A stretch of 46,300 nt of DNA from a bacterium UBP2_UBA2255 (lineage in GTDB: Bacteria > Edwardsbacteria > AC1 > EtOH8): contig DDXR01000003.1 in assembly GCA_002347565.1 (NCBI GenBank), forward strand, positions 54,720 through 101,019, given 5' to 3'. A program made the position numbers and the translations under genes. Positions 23,304 to 31,239 of the stretch are shown here, piece by piece (within the stretch, counting starts at the first letter, position 1; each line of letters begins with the position of its first letter). The notes under the pieces were generated by a model. It was not told the origin of the DNA, made no database searches, and was given only the letters and a program-made list of their open reading frames with translations.

Positions 23304-23744
23304 ATGTTCCTCTCCAAATTGAAGGAAGCAGTGATCTGCTTCAAGCACCTGCGGGTGACCTTCCCCTACCCGCTGAAGCGCAACCCCGAGGCCCTGCCGC
23401 AGCCCGATTTCCGCGGCCGGCCGCGGATCGACGCCGCCAAGTGCATCGGCTGCGCCGGCTGCGCCAACGTCTGCCCCTCGCGGCTGATCATCGTCACCGA
23501 CCGCAAGGCGGTCCGCCGGCTGGACTTCTACCTGGAGCGCTGCACCTACTGCGGGCGCTGCGCCGAGGTCTGCCCGGAGGGTGCCATCACCATGACCGGC
23601 GAGTTCGAGACCGCCACCGACAGGGTGCACGACGACATGCACCTCTCGGCCGAGGTCTACATGGGCACCTGCCAGCGCTGCGGCCGCTGCTTCGAGACCA
23701 GGACCACCCTCGACCGGATGATGACCACGGGGTTCCGCACGTAG
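23304..23744 (+). CDS. hyfH: Hydrogenase 2[4Fe-4S] subunit, HyfH/HycF/NuoI-like
   Basis: The 146-residue protein wires electrons between the NuoB-like subunit and the soluble donor. Two classic cluster motifs are at C47/C50/C53/C57 (CIGCAGCANVC) and C80/C83/C86/C90 (CTYCGRCAEVC), after an N-terminal amphipathic stretch (VTFPYPLKRNPEALP), as in NuoI. A further CQRCGRC lies near residues 127-133, a third Cys group not usual for the shortest family members. A ribosome-binding site is not obvious; translation is probably coupled to the four-helix gene ending three bases earlier. Confidence 0.9.
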   Translation: MFLSKLKEAVICFKHLRVTFPYPLKRNPEALPQPDFRGRPRIDAAKCIGCAGCANVCPSRLIIVTDRKAVRRLDFYLERCTYCGRCAEVCPEGAITMTGEFETATDRVHDDMHLSAEVYMGTCQRCGRCFETRTTLDRMMTTGFRT

Positions 23745-23755
23745 CGCCAAACGCT

Positions 23756-23783
23756 GCCACAGAGGCACGGGGTCACAGAGAGA
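23756..23783. repeat. CACAGAG-type repeat arm in the hyfH/hyfE gap
   Basis: GCCACAGAGGCACGGGGTCA followed by CAGAGAG has the same 9-base periodic motif as 5475-5492 and 12599-12625. The 99-base gap contains no gene and no matching second arm, so it may be a decayed element. Confidence 0.45.
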
Positions 23784-23843
23784 CTTCCAACGAGCGCTCT
23801 CTCCGGCGCTTCAACAGCAAACACGAAACAGTGAACGACTGAT

Positions 23844-24506
23844 ATGGGCGATCTGATCACCACCCTGATGGTCTGCCACTTCATCGCCTCGGTGTGCGCG
23901 GCCGAGATCCGCAACCTCAGGACAGCGACCGCCTTCCTGCTGGGGCAATCGCTGCTGCTGGCGCTGATCATCGTGGCCTTCGCCGAGCAGAGCCAGAACT
24001 ACTCGCTGTACTGGTGGGCCGGGCTGACCGTGCTGACCAAGGCCGTCATCATCCCGGGGCTGCTGTGGTGGCACATCCGGCGCACCAACTACATGGAGGT
24101 CAAGCCGCTGGTCAGCTTCGTGGTGTCGTTCATCGTGCTGGCGGTGTTCCTGATAGCGTTCTACCAGCTGGTCCACACCCACGTCAACTTCCTGGCGCCG
24201 ACCGCGGCCGCCTCGGCCGAGCCCTCGCGCTCGGCCCTGGCCCTGGCCTTCACCATCTTCGTGCTGGGGCTGTATGTGCTGGTGGTGCACCGCGACGCGG
24301 TCAAGATCATCATCGGCCTGCACCTGATCGAGAACGGCGTCCACCTGGCGCTGGTGACGCTGGTGCCGCAGCTGCCGGTGACCACGGTGCTGGGCATCGT
24401 GTCCAACGTGGTGGTGGCGGCGGTGATGCTGCTGTTCCTCACCGAAAGCATCTACCATGCCTTTGGCACCGCCGACACCATGAAGCTATCGACCCTCAAA
24501 CGGTAA
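23844..24506 (+). CDS. hyfE: Hydrogenase-4 component E-like membrane subunit (HyfE/NuoK-like)
   Basis: The 220-residue protein has about seven hydrophobic segments. The end holds a NuoK-like segment (GLYVLVVHRDAVKIIIGLHL then IENGVHLALV), the region matched by HyfE and by NuoK/MrpC, where acidic residues in membrane helices take part in ion movement (Glu in IENGVHL). Length fits HyfE (about 216). It forms a membrane bridge between antiporter-type subunits. The gene lies between two repeat-bearing gaps. Confidence 0.88.
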   Translation: MGDLITTLMVCHFIASVCAAEIRNLRTATAFLLGQSLLLALIIVAFAEQSQNYSLYWWAGLTVLTKAVIIPGLLWWHIRRTNYMEVKPLVSFVVSFIVLAVFLIAFYQLVHTHVNFLAPTAAASAEPSRSALALAFTIFVLGLYVLVVHRDAVKIIIGLHLIENGVHLALVTLVPQLPVTTVLGIVSNVVVAAVMLLFLTESIYHAFGTADTMKLSTLKR

Positions 24507-24518
24507 TCCCGGGACCGA

Positions 24519-24678
24519 ACCACAAAGACACCAAGACACGAAGGTGTTCACTATTCTCGCATCCTGCTGCGGCAGCGATCCCGGATATCCACGAAAGGCC
24601 ATTCCTGCTCGGGCGGCAATGGAAAGCCCCGGGAAAACGAAGGCCGATGTTTCTTGGTGTTCTTTGTGTCTTGGTGGT
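24519..24678. repeat. ORF-less inverted-repeat element, ACCAAGACAC type
   Basis: The left arm (24519-24544, ACCACAAAGACACCAAGACA then CGAAGG) and right arm (24651-24678) are inverted; the outer 18 positions match at 16. The arms are built from an 8-9 base CACAAAG/CACCAAG period. The roughly 105 bases between them have no credible reading frame. It occupies most of the 198-base gap between the hyfE-like and cNMP-domain genes. The design equals the four-helix elements without a gene. Confidence 0.65.
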
Positions 24679-24704
24679 GAAAAAGGCAACAGAAGGAGTC
24701 TGCC

Positions 24705-25181
24705 ATGGTCGACAAAACCCTGATCAAGGGCAACAGCCTGTTCGCCGACTTCAGCGACGCCCAGGCGGCCAAGCTGGCCGCGCTGTTCAGCGAGCGCTCG
24801 TTCGCGTCGGGGGAGGTCGTGATCCCGGAACGGGCCGAGAACAAGGAAATGATGATCCTGCTGGCGGGACGGGTGGCGATCGAGGTATCGATGAGCCTGT
24901 CGGCCAGCGCCGAGAAGACCGTGGTCACGATGGAGGACACGCCGGGCCGGATCATCGAGTGGTCGAGCGCCATCGACACCACCAAGGCCGGCGCCACCGC
25001 CGGCGCCCGGGCCGCGGCCGACACCCGGGTGATCGTGGCCGACGGGGCCGAGGTGCTGCGGCTGCTGGAGCAGGACAAGGACTTGGCCTGGAAGTTCATG
25101 CACCGGATCCTGCTGGTGATCGCCTCGCGGCTCAAGGACACCCGGCTGCAGCTGGTGAGCATGGCGGCGCAGTGCCGCTGA
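24705..25181 (+). CDS. Stand-alone cyclic-nucleotide-binding (Crp-like sensor) domain protein
   Basis: The 158-residue protein starts after AGAAGGAGTCTGCC, the best ribosome-binding site in the locus. It is a single cNMP-binding beta-roll: NSLFADFSDAQAAKLAALFS at the start, SGEVVIPERAENKEMMILLA, GRVAIEV, then a C-terminal helix (WKFMHRILLVIASRLKDT). No helix-turn-helix follows, so it cannot act like CRP by itself. Residues that contact cAMP in CRP (an RxS/T-type phosphate loop) are not clear; IEWSSAIDTT occupies the place. It may regulate the complex by protein contact, or be unrelated cargo. Confidence 0.8.
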   Translation: MVDKTLIKGNSLFADFSDAQAAKLAALFSERSFASGEVVIPERAENKEMMILLAGRVAIEVSMSLSASAEKTVVTMEDTPGRIIEWSSAIDTTKAGATAGARAAADTRVIVADGAEVLRLLEQDKDLAWKFMHRILLVIASRLKDTRLQLVSMAAQCR

Positions 25182-25186
25182 GACCG

Positions 25187-25218
25187 CGTTATAACGTTAA
25201 ACCTTCAACGTTGTAACG
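25187..25218. repeat. Small inverted repeat after the cNMP-domain gene
   Basis: CGTTATAACGTT (25187-25198) pairs with AACGTTGTAACG (25207-25218) over 12 bases, one of them an imperfect match, around an 8-base loop. It lies five bases after the stop codon, is AT-rich, and has a style recalling four-helix arms. It could also be a weak terminator, although no T-run follows. Confidence 0.45.
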
Positions 25219-25276
25219 TCGGGGATGAAGGATGCAGTGAAATTGTGCCAACGCAGAACGTAGTGAGATAACAGTT

Positions 25277-26803
25277 ATGGTAGTGACGATCAACCCCACG
25301 GCGGTGTCGATCCTGCCGTTCCTGGTGTTCATCGTGCCGCTGTGCTTCGGCGGGCTGATCTTCCTGCTGGGACGGCACGGCAAGTTCTTCCGCCACGGCC
25401 TGGCCCTGATCGGCATCCTGGCCACCCTGGCCATCGCCGCGGTGATGACCGCCCGGGTGCTGGACGGCGAGGTGCTCACCTGGTGGAACAACAACTTCTA
25501 CATCGACGGGCTGGCCACGTTGATGGAGCTGGCGGCCAGCGTCATGGGCGTGATCGTCGTGGTCTACTCGATCTTCTATTTCGGCGAGAAGACGGAGCGG
25601 GAGGAGGCGCACCCCTACACCAGCATGACCTCCTACTACGGGCAGATCCTGGTGTTCCTGGGGCTGATGAACTGGACCTGCGCCACCAACAACATCATCA
25701 TGCTCTACGTCTCGCTGGAGTTCACCACCCTGGCCACGGTGTTCCTGGTGACGTTCCACTGGAACAAGCCGGCGCTGGAGGCGGGCTACAAGTACCTGCT
25801 GCTGGTGACCGTGGGCGTGGTGTTCGCGCTGCTGGGTTCGGTGCTGCTGTACGCCGCGGCCATCCCCTACCTGCCGGTGTCGCGCATCCTGCTGCTGACA
25901 GAGCTGGGAACCATCGCCACCAAAATACCCACCAACATCGTGCTGCTGGCCGCGGCCTTCCTGGTGGTGGGCTTCGGCACCAAGGCCGGTCTGGTGCCGT
26001 TCCATGCCTGGCTGCCGGACGCCCACGCCGAGGCCCCGGCGCCGGTGTCGGCGCTGCTGTCCGGCATCGTCATCAAGGTCGGGGCCTATGCCCTGGCCCG
26101 CACCATCTCGGTGTTCGCGCCCCACTACGGCGCCATCCCGCTGTTCGTGGCCATTCTGTGCTCCCTCTCGATGGTGGTCGGCATGCTGATGGCGCTGGCG
26201 CAGGACGACCTGAAGCGGATGCTGGCCTACTCGTCGGTGGCCCAGATCGCCTACGTCATCGAGGGGCTGGGGATGGGCACCTACCTGGGGATCTACGCGG
26301 GGCTGATGCACCTGGTGAACCACTCCATCGTCAAGGGCCTGCTGTTCCTTGCGGTCGGGGCGCTGATCTATTCGACCGGCAAGCGCCGGATCTCGGAGCT
26401 GGCCAAGGTGCGGTTCGCCATGCCGGTGACGGCCTTCGCCTTCTTCACCGGCGTGTTCGCGCTGTCGGGGATGCCGCCGTTCAACGGCTTCGTCTCCAAG
26501 TTCACGTTGTTCCTGGCGCTGGGCCAGTCCCGGCTGCTGTGGGCGGCGGTGGTGGGGATCATCACCAGCCTGTTCACCCTGGTGTGCTTCTTCCGCGCCG
26601 GGTCGCGGATCTTTTGGTCGGATAGGCAGGTCCCGGCGGTCGGGGCCGAGGCCGCTGCGGCCCGCGAGGTGCCGGCCGGGATGTGGGCCGGCATGGTCCT
26701 GCTGGCGGTGGCGGCCGTCGTCCTGGGCGTGTTTCCGCAGATCATGCACCCGCTGCTGGACAGCGCCGCCAAGTGCATCCTGCGAATCCTGATCGGCGGC
26801 TGA
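25277..26803 (+). CDS. hyfF: Hydrogenase-4 component F-like ion-pumping subunit (HyfF/NuoN-like)
   Basis: The 508-residue polytopic protein is the third antiporter-type subunit of the locus. The family core is clear: NIIMLYVSLEFTTLATVFLV, GFGTKAGLVPFHAWLPDAHA followed by EAPAPVSALLSG, DDLKRMLAYSSVAQIAYVIE and SGMPPFNGFVSKFTLFLALG. Length fits HyfF (about 526). The last helices are followed by a short PAGMW loop and a final hydrophobic stretch. It would couple ion flow to hydrogenase turnover. The gene for the NuoB-like subunit of the same complex lies 3 kb downstream, after two unrelated genes. Confidence 0.9.
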   Translation: MVVTINPTAVSILPFLVFIVPLCFGGLIFLLGRHGKFFRHGLALIGILATLAIAAVMTARVLDGEVLTWWNNNFYIDGLATLMELAASVMGVIVVVYSIFYFGEKTEREEAHPYTSMTSYYGQILVFLGLMNWTCATNNIIMLYVSLEFTTLATVFLVTFHWNKPALEAGYKYLLLVTVGVVFALLGSVLLYAAAIPYLPVSRILLLTELGTIATKIPTNIVLLAAAFLVVGFGTKAGLVPFHAWLPDAHAEAPAPVSALLSGIVIKVGAYALARTISVFAPHYGAIPLFVAILCSLSMVVGMLMALAQDDLKRMLAYSSVAQIAYVIEGLGMGTYLGIYAGLMHLVNHSIVKGLLFLAVGALIYSTGKRRISELAKVRFAMPVTAFAFFTGVFALSGMPPFNGFVSKFTLFLALGQSRLLWAAVVGIITSLFTLVCFFRAGSRIFWSDRQVPAVGAEAAAAREVPAGMWAGMVLLAVAAVVLGVFPQIMHPLLDSAAKCILRILIGG

Positions 26804-26804
26804 C

Positions 26805-26827
26805 CCGGGCCGGGACAAGCGGCCCGG
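26805..26827. terminator. GC-rich hairpin after hyfF-like gene
   Basis: CCGGGCCG (26805-26812) pairs with CGGCCCGG (26820-26827), an 8-bp perfect stem with a 7-base loop one base after the stop codon. No T-run follows, so termination or mRNA-end protection is only a possibility. Confidence 0.35.
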
Positions 26828-26888
26828 ACCGGCCGGCAACGCGCGCGCCTGCGGCGCGGCGCGCACCACAATCGAAGGGAGCGACCGG

Positions 26889-28529
26889 ATGACCAGGAAA
26901 ACAGCCACGGCCCTGTGCGCCATGGTCCTGCTGGCCGGCGCCGTCCAGGCGGCGCGGCACCCGGTGCTGGGCGGCCCCGGGCTGGTCCGGCTGCAGTCGG
27001 CCAAGATCGGTCCGGCGTTCGGCTACCGCACGCTCAACCTGCTGACGTACTACACGGACATCGGGTACCTGCAGGACGCGACGCTGCCCGGCTCGTCCTG
27101 CCTGGACGCATGGAGCCACCAGCTGGCCAGCTACTCGCCGCACCCGGACCTGGCAGTGCTGGCCTCGCTGACCGGCCACGGCAACAAGTGGACGCTGGGA
27201 ACCCAGCCGGCCCAGCCGGTCGATCTGACCCTGGGCAACGCCGGCGACGCCGTGCTGGCGGCCAAATACCACCGGTCCCTGCTGGGCGGCAAGCTGGACC
27301 TGGCGGGCCTGCCGATGGTCTCGATCCCGCTAGGAAAGAAGGGCGAGCACCCCGATGGGACGCCGATCGTGGTTGACCGCGCCTCCAACAGCGGCGGCTT
27401 CGATGTCGGCGCCAAGGTGCTGGCCGATTACGACCTCGGCCGGATGGCCGTGCTGGCCAACCTGGGATTCCTGACCCGGAGCGGCGAGCGCGCCCAGCTG
27501 CCGCTGGGTGCGGGCCTGGAGTACGGCTTCACCCAGATCCTGTCGGGGTTCTGCGAGCTGTCCGGCGAGCTGCGGGCCGGCGCGGCGGCGGACGCCGTCC
27601 CCGACGCGCTGGTGCCCCGCGGTCTGGGGTATGACCGCAGCGAATTCCGGGCCGGCGGCGGCGTCCGGCTGATGCCGTTGCCGTTGCTGCAGGTCCTGGT
27701 GGCGGCCGAGGCCGGGTTGACCAGGGCGGCCGCGCCGTGGCACGTCATCATCGGAGTGGAGATCCCGGCGTCGGCCGGACGGGTGCGCGGCGGGACGGTG
27801 CTGGGCGCCATCGCCGGCCGCATCAAGGACCGCGACAGCGGCGTGCCGATGAAGGGGATGATCACCTTCCCGGGAGCCGACCTGCCGGGCACGGTCAGCG
27901 ATGACGTCGGCAAGTACGTCAAGGAACTGCCGCCCGGGGACTACACAATCCACATCTACGCCAACGGCTATCGCTGGCTGCAGCGCAAGATCTCGGTGGA
28001 GCAGGGCAAGAAGCTGAAGTGGGACCTGACCCTCAAGCGCAAGCTGGGAACGGTCACCGGCAGGGCGGCCGACGCCCGCACCGGCGCGGCGCTGGCGGCG
28101 ACCGTCCGGTTCGCCGGCACCGAGCTGCCGGAGATCAAGGCCGATCCGGCGACCGGTGAGTTCACCGCGGTGCTGCCGCCGGCCAAGTACGTGATGACCG
28201 TCGCGGCGCCTGGCTACAAACCGCGCGAGTTCACGTTCCCGATCAAGGACCGCCAGGTGCTGGAGCAGCCGGCGGCGCTCGAAACAGACGCCGTCGCCGT
28301 GCCGCAGCCGCCGCCCGCCCCCGTCCGAACCTCGCCATCCCCGGCATCGCAGGGTGCGGTCCCGCCGCCGGCACCGGCCAAGGCCCTGCCGCCAGCGGAC
28401 AACGACGCCGCCAAACCGGCGCCGCTCCCAGCGCCGGTATCCGGGCAAGCGAAGGATGCCGCGAAAGAGCCGGCCCCGGCGACAGCGCAGCCGATGCCGC
28501 TGCCCCTGCCCCTGCCGGGAGGGCCGTGA
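26889..28529 (+). CDS. Predicted outer-membrane beta-barrel protein with two carboxypeptidase-regulatory-like domains
   Basis: The 546-residue protein has a signal peptide (MTRKTATALCAMVLLAGAVQ). After ARHPVLGGPGLVRLQSAKIG come about 270 residues of alternating polar and hydrophobic stretches, as in porin-like barrels. Two tandem domains of about 75 residues follow (about 300-375 and 376-450), each starting GTxxGR with a hydrophobic core and a PPG/A-Y loop, as in carboxypeptidase-regulatory domains. The tail (about 465-546) is Pro/Ala-rich. It is paralogous to the protein at 37360, closest in the first regulatory domain. Its place between hydrogenase genes has no clear link to hydrogen metabolism. 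Confidence 0.6.
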   Translation: MTRKTATALCAMVLLAGAVQAARHPVLGGPGLVRLQSAKIGPAFGYRTLNLLTYYTDIGYLQDATLPGSSCLDAWSHQLASYSPHPDLAVLASLTGHGNKWTLGTQPAQPVDLTLGNAGDAVLAAKYHRSLLGGKLDLAGLPMVSIPLGKKGEHPDGTPIVVDRASNSGGFDVGAKVLADYDLGRMAVLANLGFLTRSGERAQLPLGAGLEYGFTQILSGFCELSGELRAGAAADAVPDALVPRGLGYDRSEFRAGGGVRLMPLPLLQVLVAAEAGLTRAAAPWHVIIGVEIPASAGRVRGGTVLGAIAGRIKDRDSGVPMKGMITFPGADLPGTVSDDVGKYVKELPPGDYTIHIYANGYRWLQRKISVEQGKKLKWDLTLKRKLGTVTGRAADARTGAALAATVRFAGTELPEIKADPATGEFTAVLPPAKYVMTVAAPGYKPREFTFPIKDRQVLEQPAALETDAVAVPQPPPAPVRTSPSPASQGAVPPPAPAKALPPADNDAAKPAPLPAPVSGQAKDAAKEPAPATAQPMPLPLPLPGGP

Positions 28530-28609
28530 TCGCGGCGGGTTCCCGGCCCCGTCCGTGGCCCAGTGACCGTGAGCAGCACCGTGCCATATCATACAATTCG
28601 GAGCGACCA

Positions 28610-29770
28610 ATGAAGCGCGCACCAATCATCGCCGCACTGGCAGCACTGGCGGCCGCCGGATCCCTGACGCTGTCCTGCGGCCCCGGCGGCGAGCAGATCA
28701 AGATCGGCGTGGCGGGCCCGCTCACCGGCGAGCAGGGCAAGGCCGGCCAGGACCTGCTGCACGGCGTCCAGCTGGCGGTGTCGGAGTGGAACGCCAGGGG
28801 CGGCGTGCTGGGCAAGCGGATCGTGATCATCGCCGGCGACGATCGCGGCGAGGAGCGCGAGGCCTTCGCCATCGCCGCGCGGCTGGCGGACCAGGGCGTG
28901 GCCGGGGTGATCGGCCACTACAACAGCCACTGCTCGATCGCCGGCAGCCGCATCTACAGCCAGCGGATGCTGCCCCAGATCTCGCCGGCGTCGACCAACC
29001 CCAGGTTCACCGAGAACGGCTTCGCCAATGTCTTCCGCACCTGCGGCCGCGACGACCAGCAGGGCAAGATCGCGGCTGCCTTCGCCGGGACGCTGGGCGC
29101 CAGGCGGATCGCCGTGTTCCATGACGGCACCACCTACGGCAAGGGACTGGCAGAGGAGTTCACGCAGGCGGTCGTTCCAGCGCAGCGGCGGGTCCGCGAG
29201 GCCGGCCCGGCCGTGGTGGCCGAAGCCGAGCTGCCGCCGGCCCGCGAGGGCGCGGCGCCGGACTACGCCGCACTGCTGGACCCGCTGATCACCCTGGCGC
29301 CGGACCTGATCTACTTCGGCGGCAACTACCCCGAGGCCGCGATGCTGGTGCGGCAGATCAAGGAGCGCAAGCTGCCCGCCGTCTTCCTGTCGGGCGACGC
29401 GGTGGCCAACTCCGAGCTGATCAAGCGCGGCGGAGTGGCGGCCGAGGGCATCTTCTTCACCTTCGGCCCGGCGGTGGAGGAGATGCCGCAGGCCGGGCGG
29501 TTCTACGGCGCCTTCAAGTCCCGCTACGGCGAGCTGGGCCCGTACTCGGTCTACGCCTACGACGCGGCCGGCGCGCTGCTGCAGGCCATTGAGAAGGCCG
29601 GCACCACGGCCGGCGACTCGCTGGTCAGGGTGCTGCATGCCGCGACGTTCGCCGGCGCCATGGGCCAGATCGCCTTTGACGTCAAGGGCGACATCACCGC
29701 CGCCCCCTACGTCATCTGGACGGTCAAGGGCGGGGAGTTCAAGCCGCACAAGCCGGAGGCGGCCAAGTAG
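28610..29770 (+). CDS. Periplasmic ligand-binding lipoprotein, LivJ-like (type 1 binding fold)
   Basis: The 386-residue protein starts at ATG after GGAGCGACCA. The signal peptide leads to a Cys (SLTLSCGPGG), a plausible lipoprotein site with an imperfect lipobox. The body is the type 1 periplasmic binding fold: IKIGVAGPLTGEQGKAGQDL, GVAGVIGHYNSHCSIAGSRI, and PQISPASTNPRFTENGFANV with FRTCGRDDQQG, as in branched-chain amino acid and urea binding proteins. No permease or ATPase is nearby. It could be an orphan transporter component or a sensor; the ligand is unknown. Confidence 0.85.
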   Translation: MKRAPIIAALAALAAAGSLTLSCGPGGEQIKIGVAGPLTGEQGKAGQDLLHGVQLAVSEWNARGGVLGKRIVIIAGDDRGEEREAFAIAARLADQGVAGVIGHYNSHCSIAGSRIYSQRMLPQISPASTNPRFTENGFANVFRTCGRDDQQGKIAAAFAGTLGARRIAVFHDGTTYGKGLAEEFTQAVVPAQRRVREAGPAVVAEAELPPAREGAAPDYAALLDPLITLAPDLIYFGGNYPEAAMLVRQIKERKLPAVFLSGDAVANSELIKRGGVAAEGIFFTFGPAVEEMPQAGRFYGAFKSRYGELGPYSVYAYDAAGALLQAIEKAGTTAGDSLVRVLHAATFAGAMGQIAFDVKGDITAAPYVIWTVKGGEFKPHKPEAAK

Positions 29771-29807
29771 TGCCGGACCCACCCGAACCGACAGCAGAAA
29801 GCAGACG

Positions 29808-30290
29808 ATGATCCTGAAAAAACTCTGCGGCACCGCCTTCACTAAGTCGCTGTGGATCTACCACGTCAATACCGGGTCCTGCAACGGCTGCGACATCGAG
29901 ATCGTGGACGTGATCACCCCGTTCTACGATGCCGAGCGATTCGGCATCAAGCTGGCCGGCAGCCCGCGCCATGCGGACGTGATGCTGGTGTCCGGGCCGG
30001 TGACCAGGCAGGCCCTGCCGTCGCTGCAGCGGGCCTACGCCGCCATCCCCGACCCCAAGCTGGTGATCGTGGTCGGATCCTGCGGCTGCGGCGGCAACCT
30101 GTGGTTCGACACCTACAACGTCACCGGCGGCGTGGACAAGGTGATCCCCGTCAACTACTGCATCCCCGGCTGCCCGCCGCGGCCCGAGGCCATCCTCTAC
30201 GGCGTGGCCGTGGCGCTGGGGCTGGCCCCCAAGAAGGCGGCCGCCGAGACCTCGGCCGAAGGGCCGATCAGGGAGGGCGTGTGGAAATGA
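29808..30290 (+). CDS. hyfI: Hydrogenase small subunit, HyfI/HycG/NuoB-like
   Basis: The 160-residue protein carries the proximal [4Fe-4S] cluster next to the Ni-Fe site. The four expected ligands are C25 and C28 (NTGSCNGCDIE), C92 (VVGSCGCGGN) and C122 (IPGCPPRPE); C94 is an additional Cys. The start at 29808 matches the family length. It is an essential partner of the large subunit at 19778, but is 8 kb away, after the barrel protein and the LivJ-like lipoprotein. It overlaps the next gene by 4 bp (ATGA). Confidence 0.93.
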   Translation: MILKKLCGTAFTKSLWIYHVNTGSCNGCDIEIVDVITPFYDAERFGIKLAGSPRHADVMLVSGPVTRQALPSLQRAYAAIPDPKLVIVVGSCGCGGNLWFDTYNVTGGVDKVIPVNYCIPGCPPRPEAILYGVAVALGLAPKKAAAETSAEGPIREGVWK

Positions 30291-31204
30291 GCGCAATCGG
30301 CGGAAGCTGCACTGCGGGAAGGCCGAAAGCCGGGAGTGCCGGCCGCCGCGTCGTTTCTTGTTTGATCCTGCCGCTGGTGTTTTGCATCGCCGGCCTCGGC
30401 GGCTGCGGAGACCCAGGCCGGGGCCGGGCCGGGCAGGCGACGCTGAAGCTGGCGGTGCTGCCGGTGCACGACGGCCGGGCCATGAGCGACGCGTACCAGC
30501 CGCTGCTGGACTACCTGTCATCGGAAACCGGATACGAGGTGCGGTACATCTCCAGCCAGGATTACGACGGCTTCGGCGCCGCGGTGGCGAGCTCGGGCGC
30601 GGAGGTGGTGCTGTGCGATCCGCTGGTGTTCGTGACCCTGCGGCGGACCCAGGGCGCGACCGCGCTGGCGTCGGGCCTGCCGCAGGACGGCGGCCGGGAG
30701 GACCGCGGTGTGATAGCGGTGGCGGCCGGCTCGGCCCTGACGGATCCGGCCCAGCTGCGCGGCAAGACCATCGCCTGCGTGGCCCGGAGGTCGGCCGGGG
30801 GCTACCTGTCGCAGGCGCTGGCCCTCAGGGCCGCGGGGATCCTTCTGCCGGATGCCGCGCGGCTCGTCGCCTGCGGCACGATGGAACGGGCGGCGGCGCT
30901 GGTCAGGTCGGGCCGGGCGGACGCCGCCTTCCTGGGGCGGCGCACGATGGCCGGGGCCGACTCGTCCGGCCTGCGGGTGCTGGCGCAAGGGGAGCCGGTG
31001 CCGGGCTGGGTCTGCGGATCGTTGGACGGGGCGGACCCCGATGCGGCCGCCCGCGTGGCCGAGGCCCTGCTGCGGCTGGCGCCGTCCAATGCCGAGCATT
31101 CGAAACTGCTGGCCCGGCTGGACTGCGCCCGGTTCGGGCCGCCCGACCAGGCGGGGCTGGATGAACTGGCGAAGCAGGCCCGCTCGCTGGCGGTCCCTCA
31201 CTGA
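30287..31204 (+). CDS. PhnD-like phosphonate/phosphite-type substrate-binding lipoprotein
   Basis: The 305-residue protein has a long N-terminal stretch then a lipoprotein signal (SCLILPLVFCIAGLGGC, lipobox LGGC). The body matches the PhnD family of ABC binding proteins: LKLAVLPVHDGRAMSDAYQP, LLDYLSSETGYEV, and AQLRGKTIACVARRSAGGYL. No transport partners are in the window. The start overlaps the hyfI-like stop by 4 bp, which is unusual for unrelated genes and suggests co-translation. Many PhnD-like proteins act in sensing, so ligand and role remain open. Confidence 0.8.
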   Translation: MSAIGGSCTAGRPKAGSAGRRVVSCLILPLVFCIAGLGGCGDPGRGRAGQATLKLAVLPVHDGRAMSDAYQPLLDYLSSETGYEVRYISSQDYDGFGAAVASSGAEVVLCDPLVFVTLRRTQGATALASGLPQDGGREDRGVIAVAAGSALTDPAQLRGKTIACVARRSAGGYLSQALALRAAGILLPDAARLVACGTMERAAALVRSGRADAAFLGRRTMAGADSSGLRVLAQGEPVPGWVCGSLDGADPDAAARVAEALLRLAPSNAEHSKLLARLDCARFGPPDQAGLDELAKQARSLAVPH

Positions 31205-31239
31205 GCATCGCGATCCTCCCACCGCACGAGTTCCAACCG

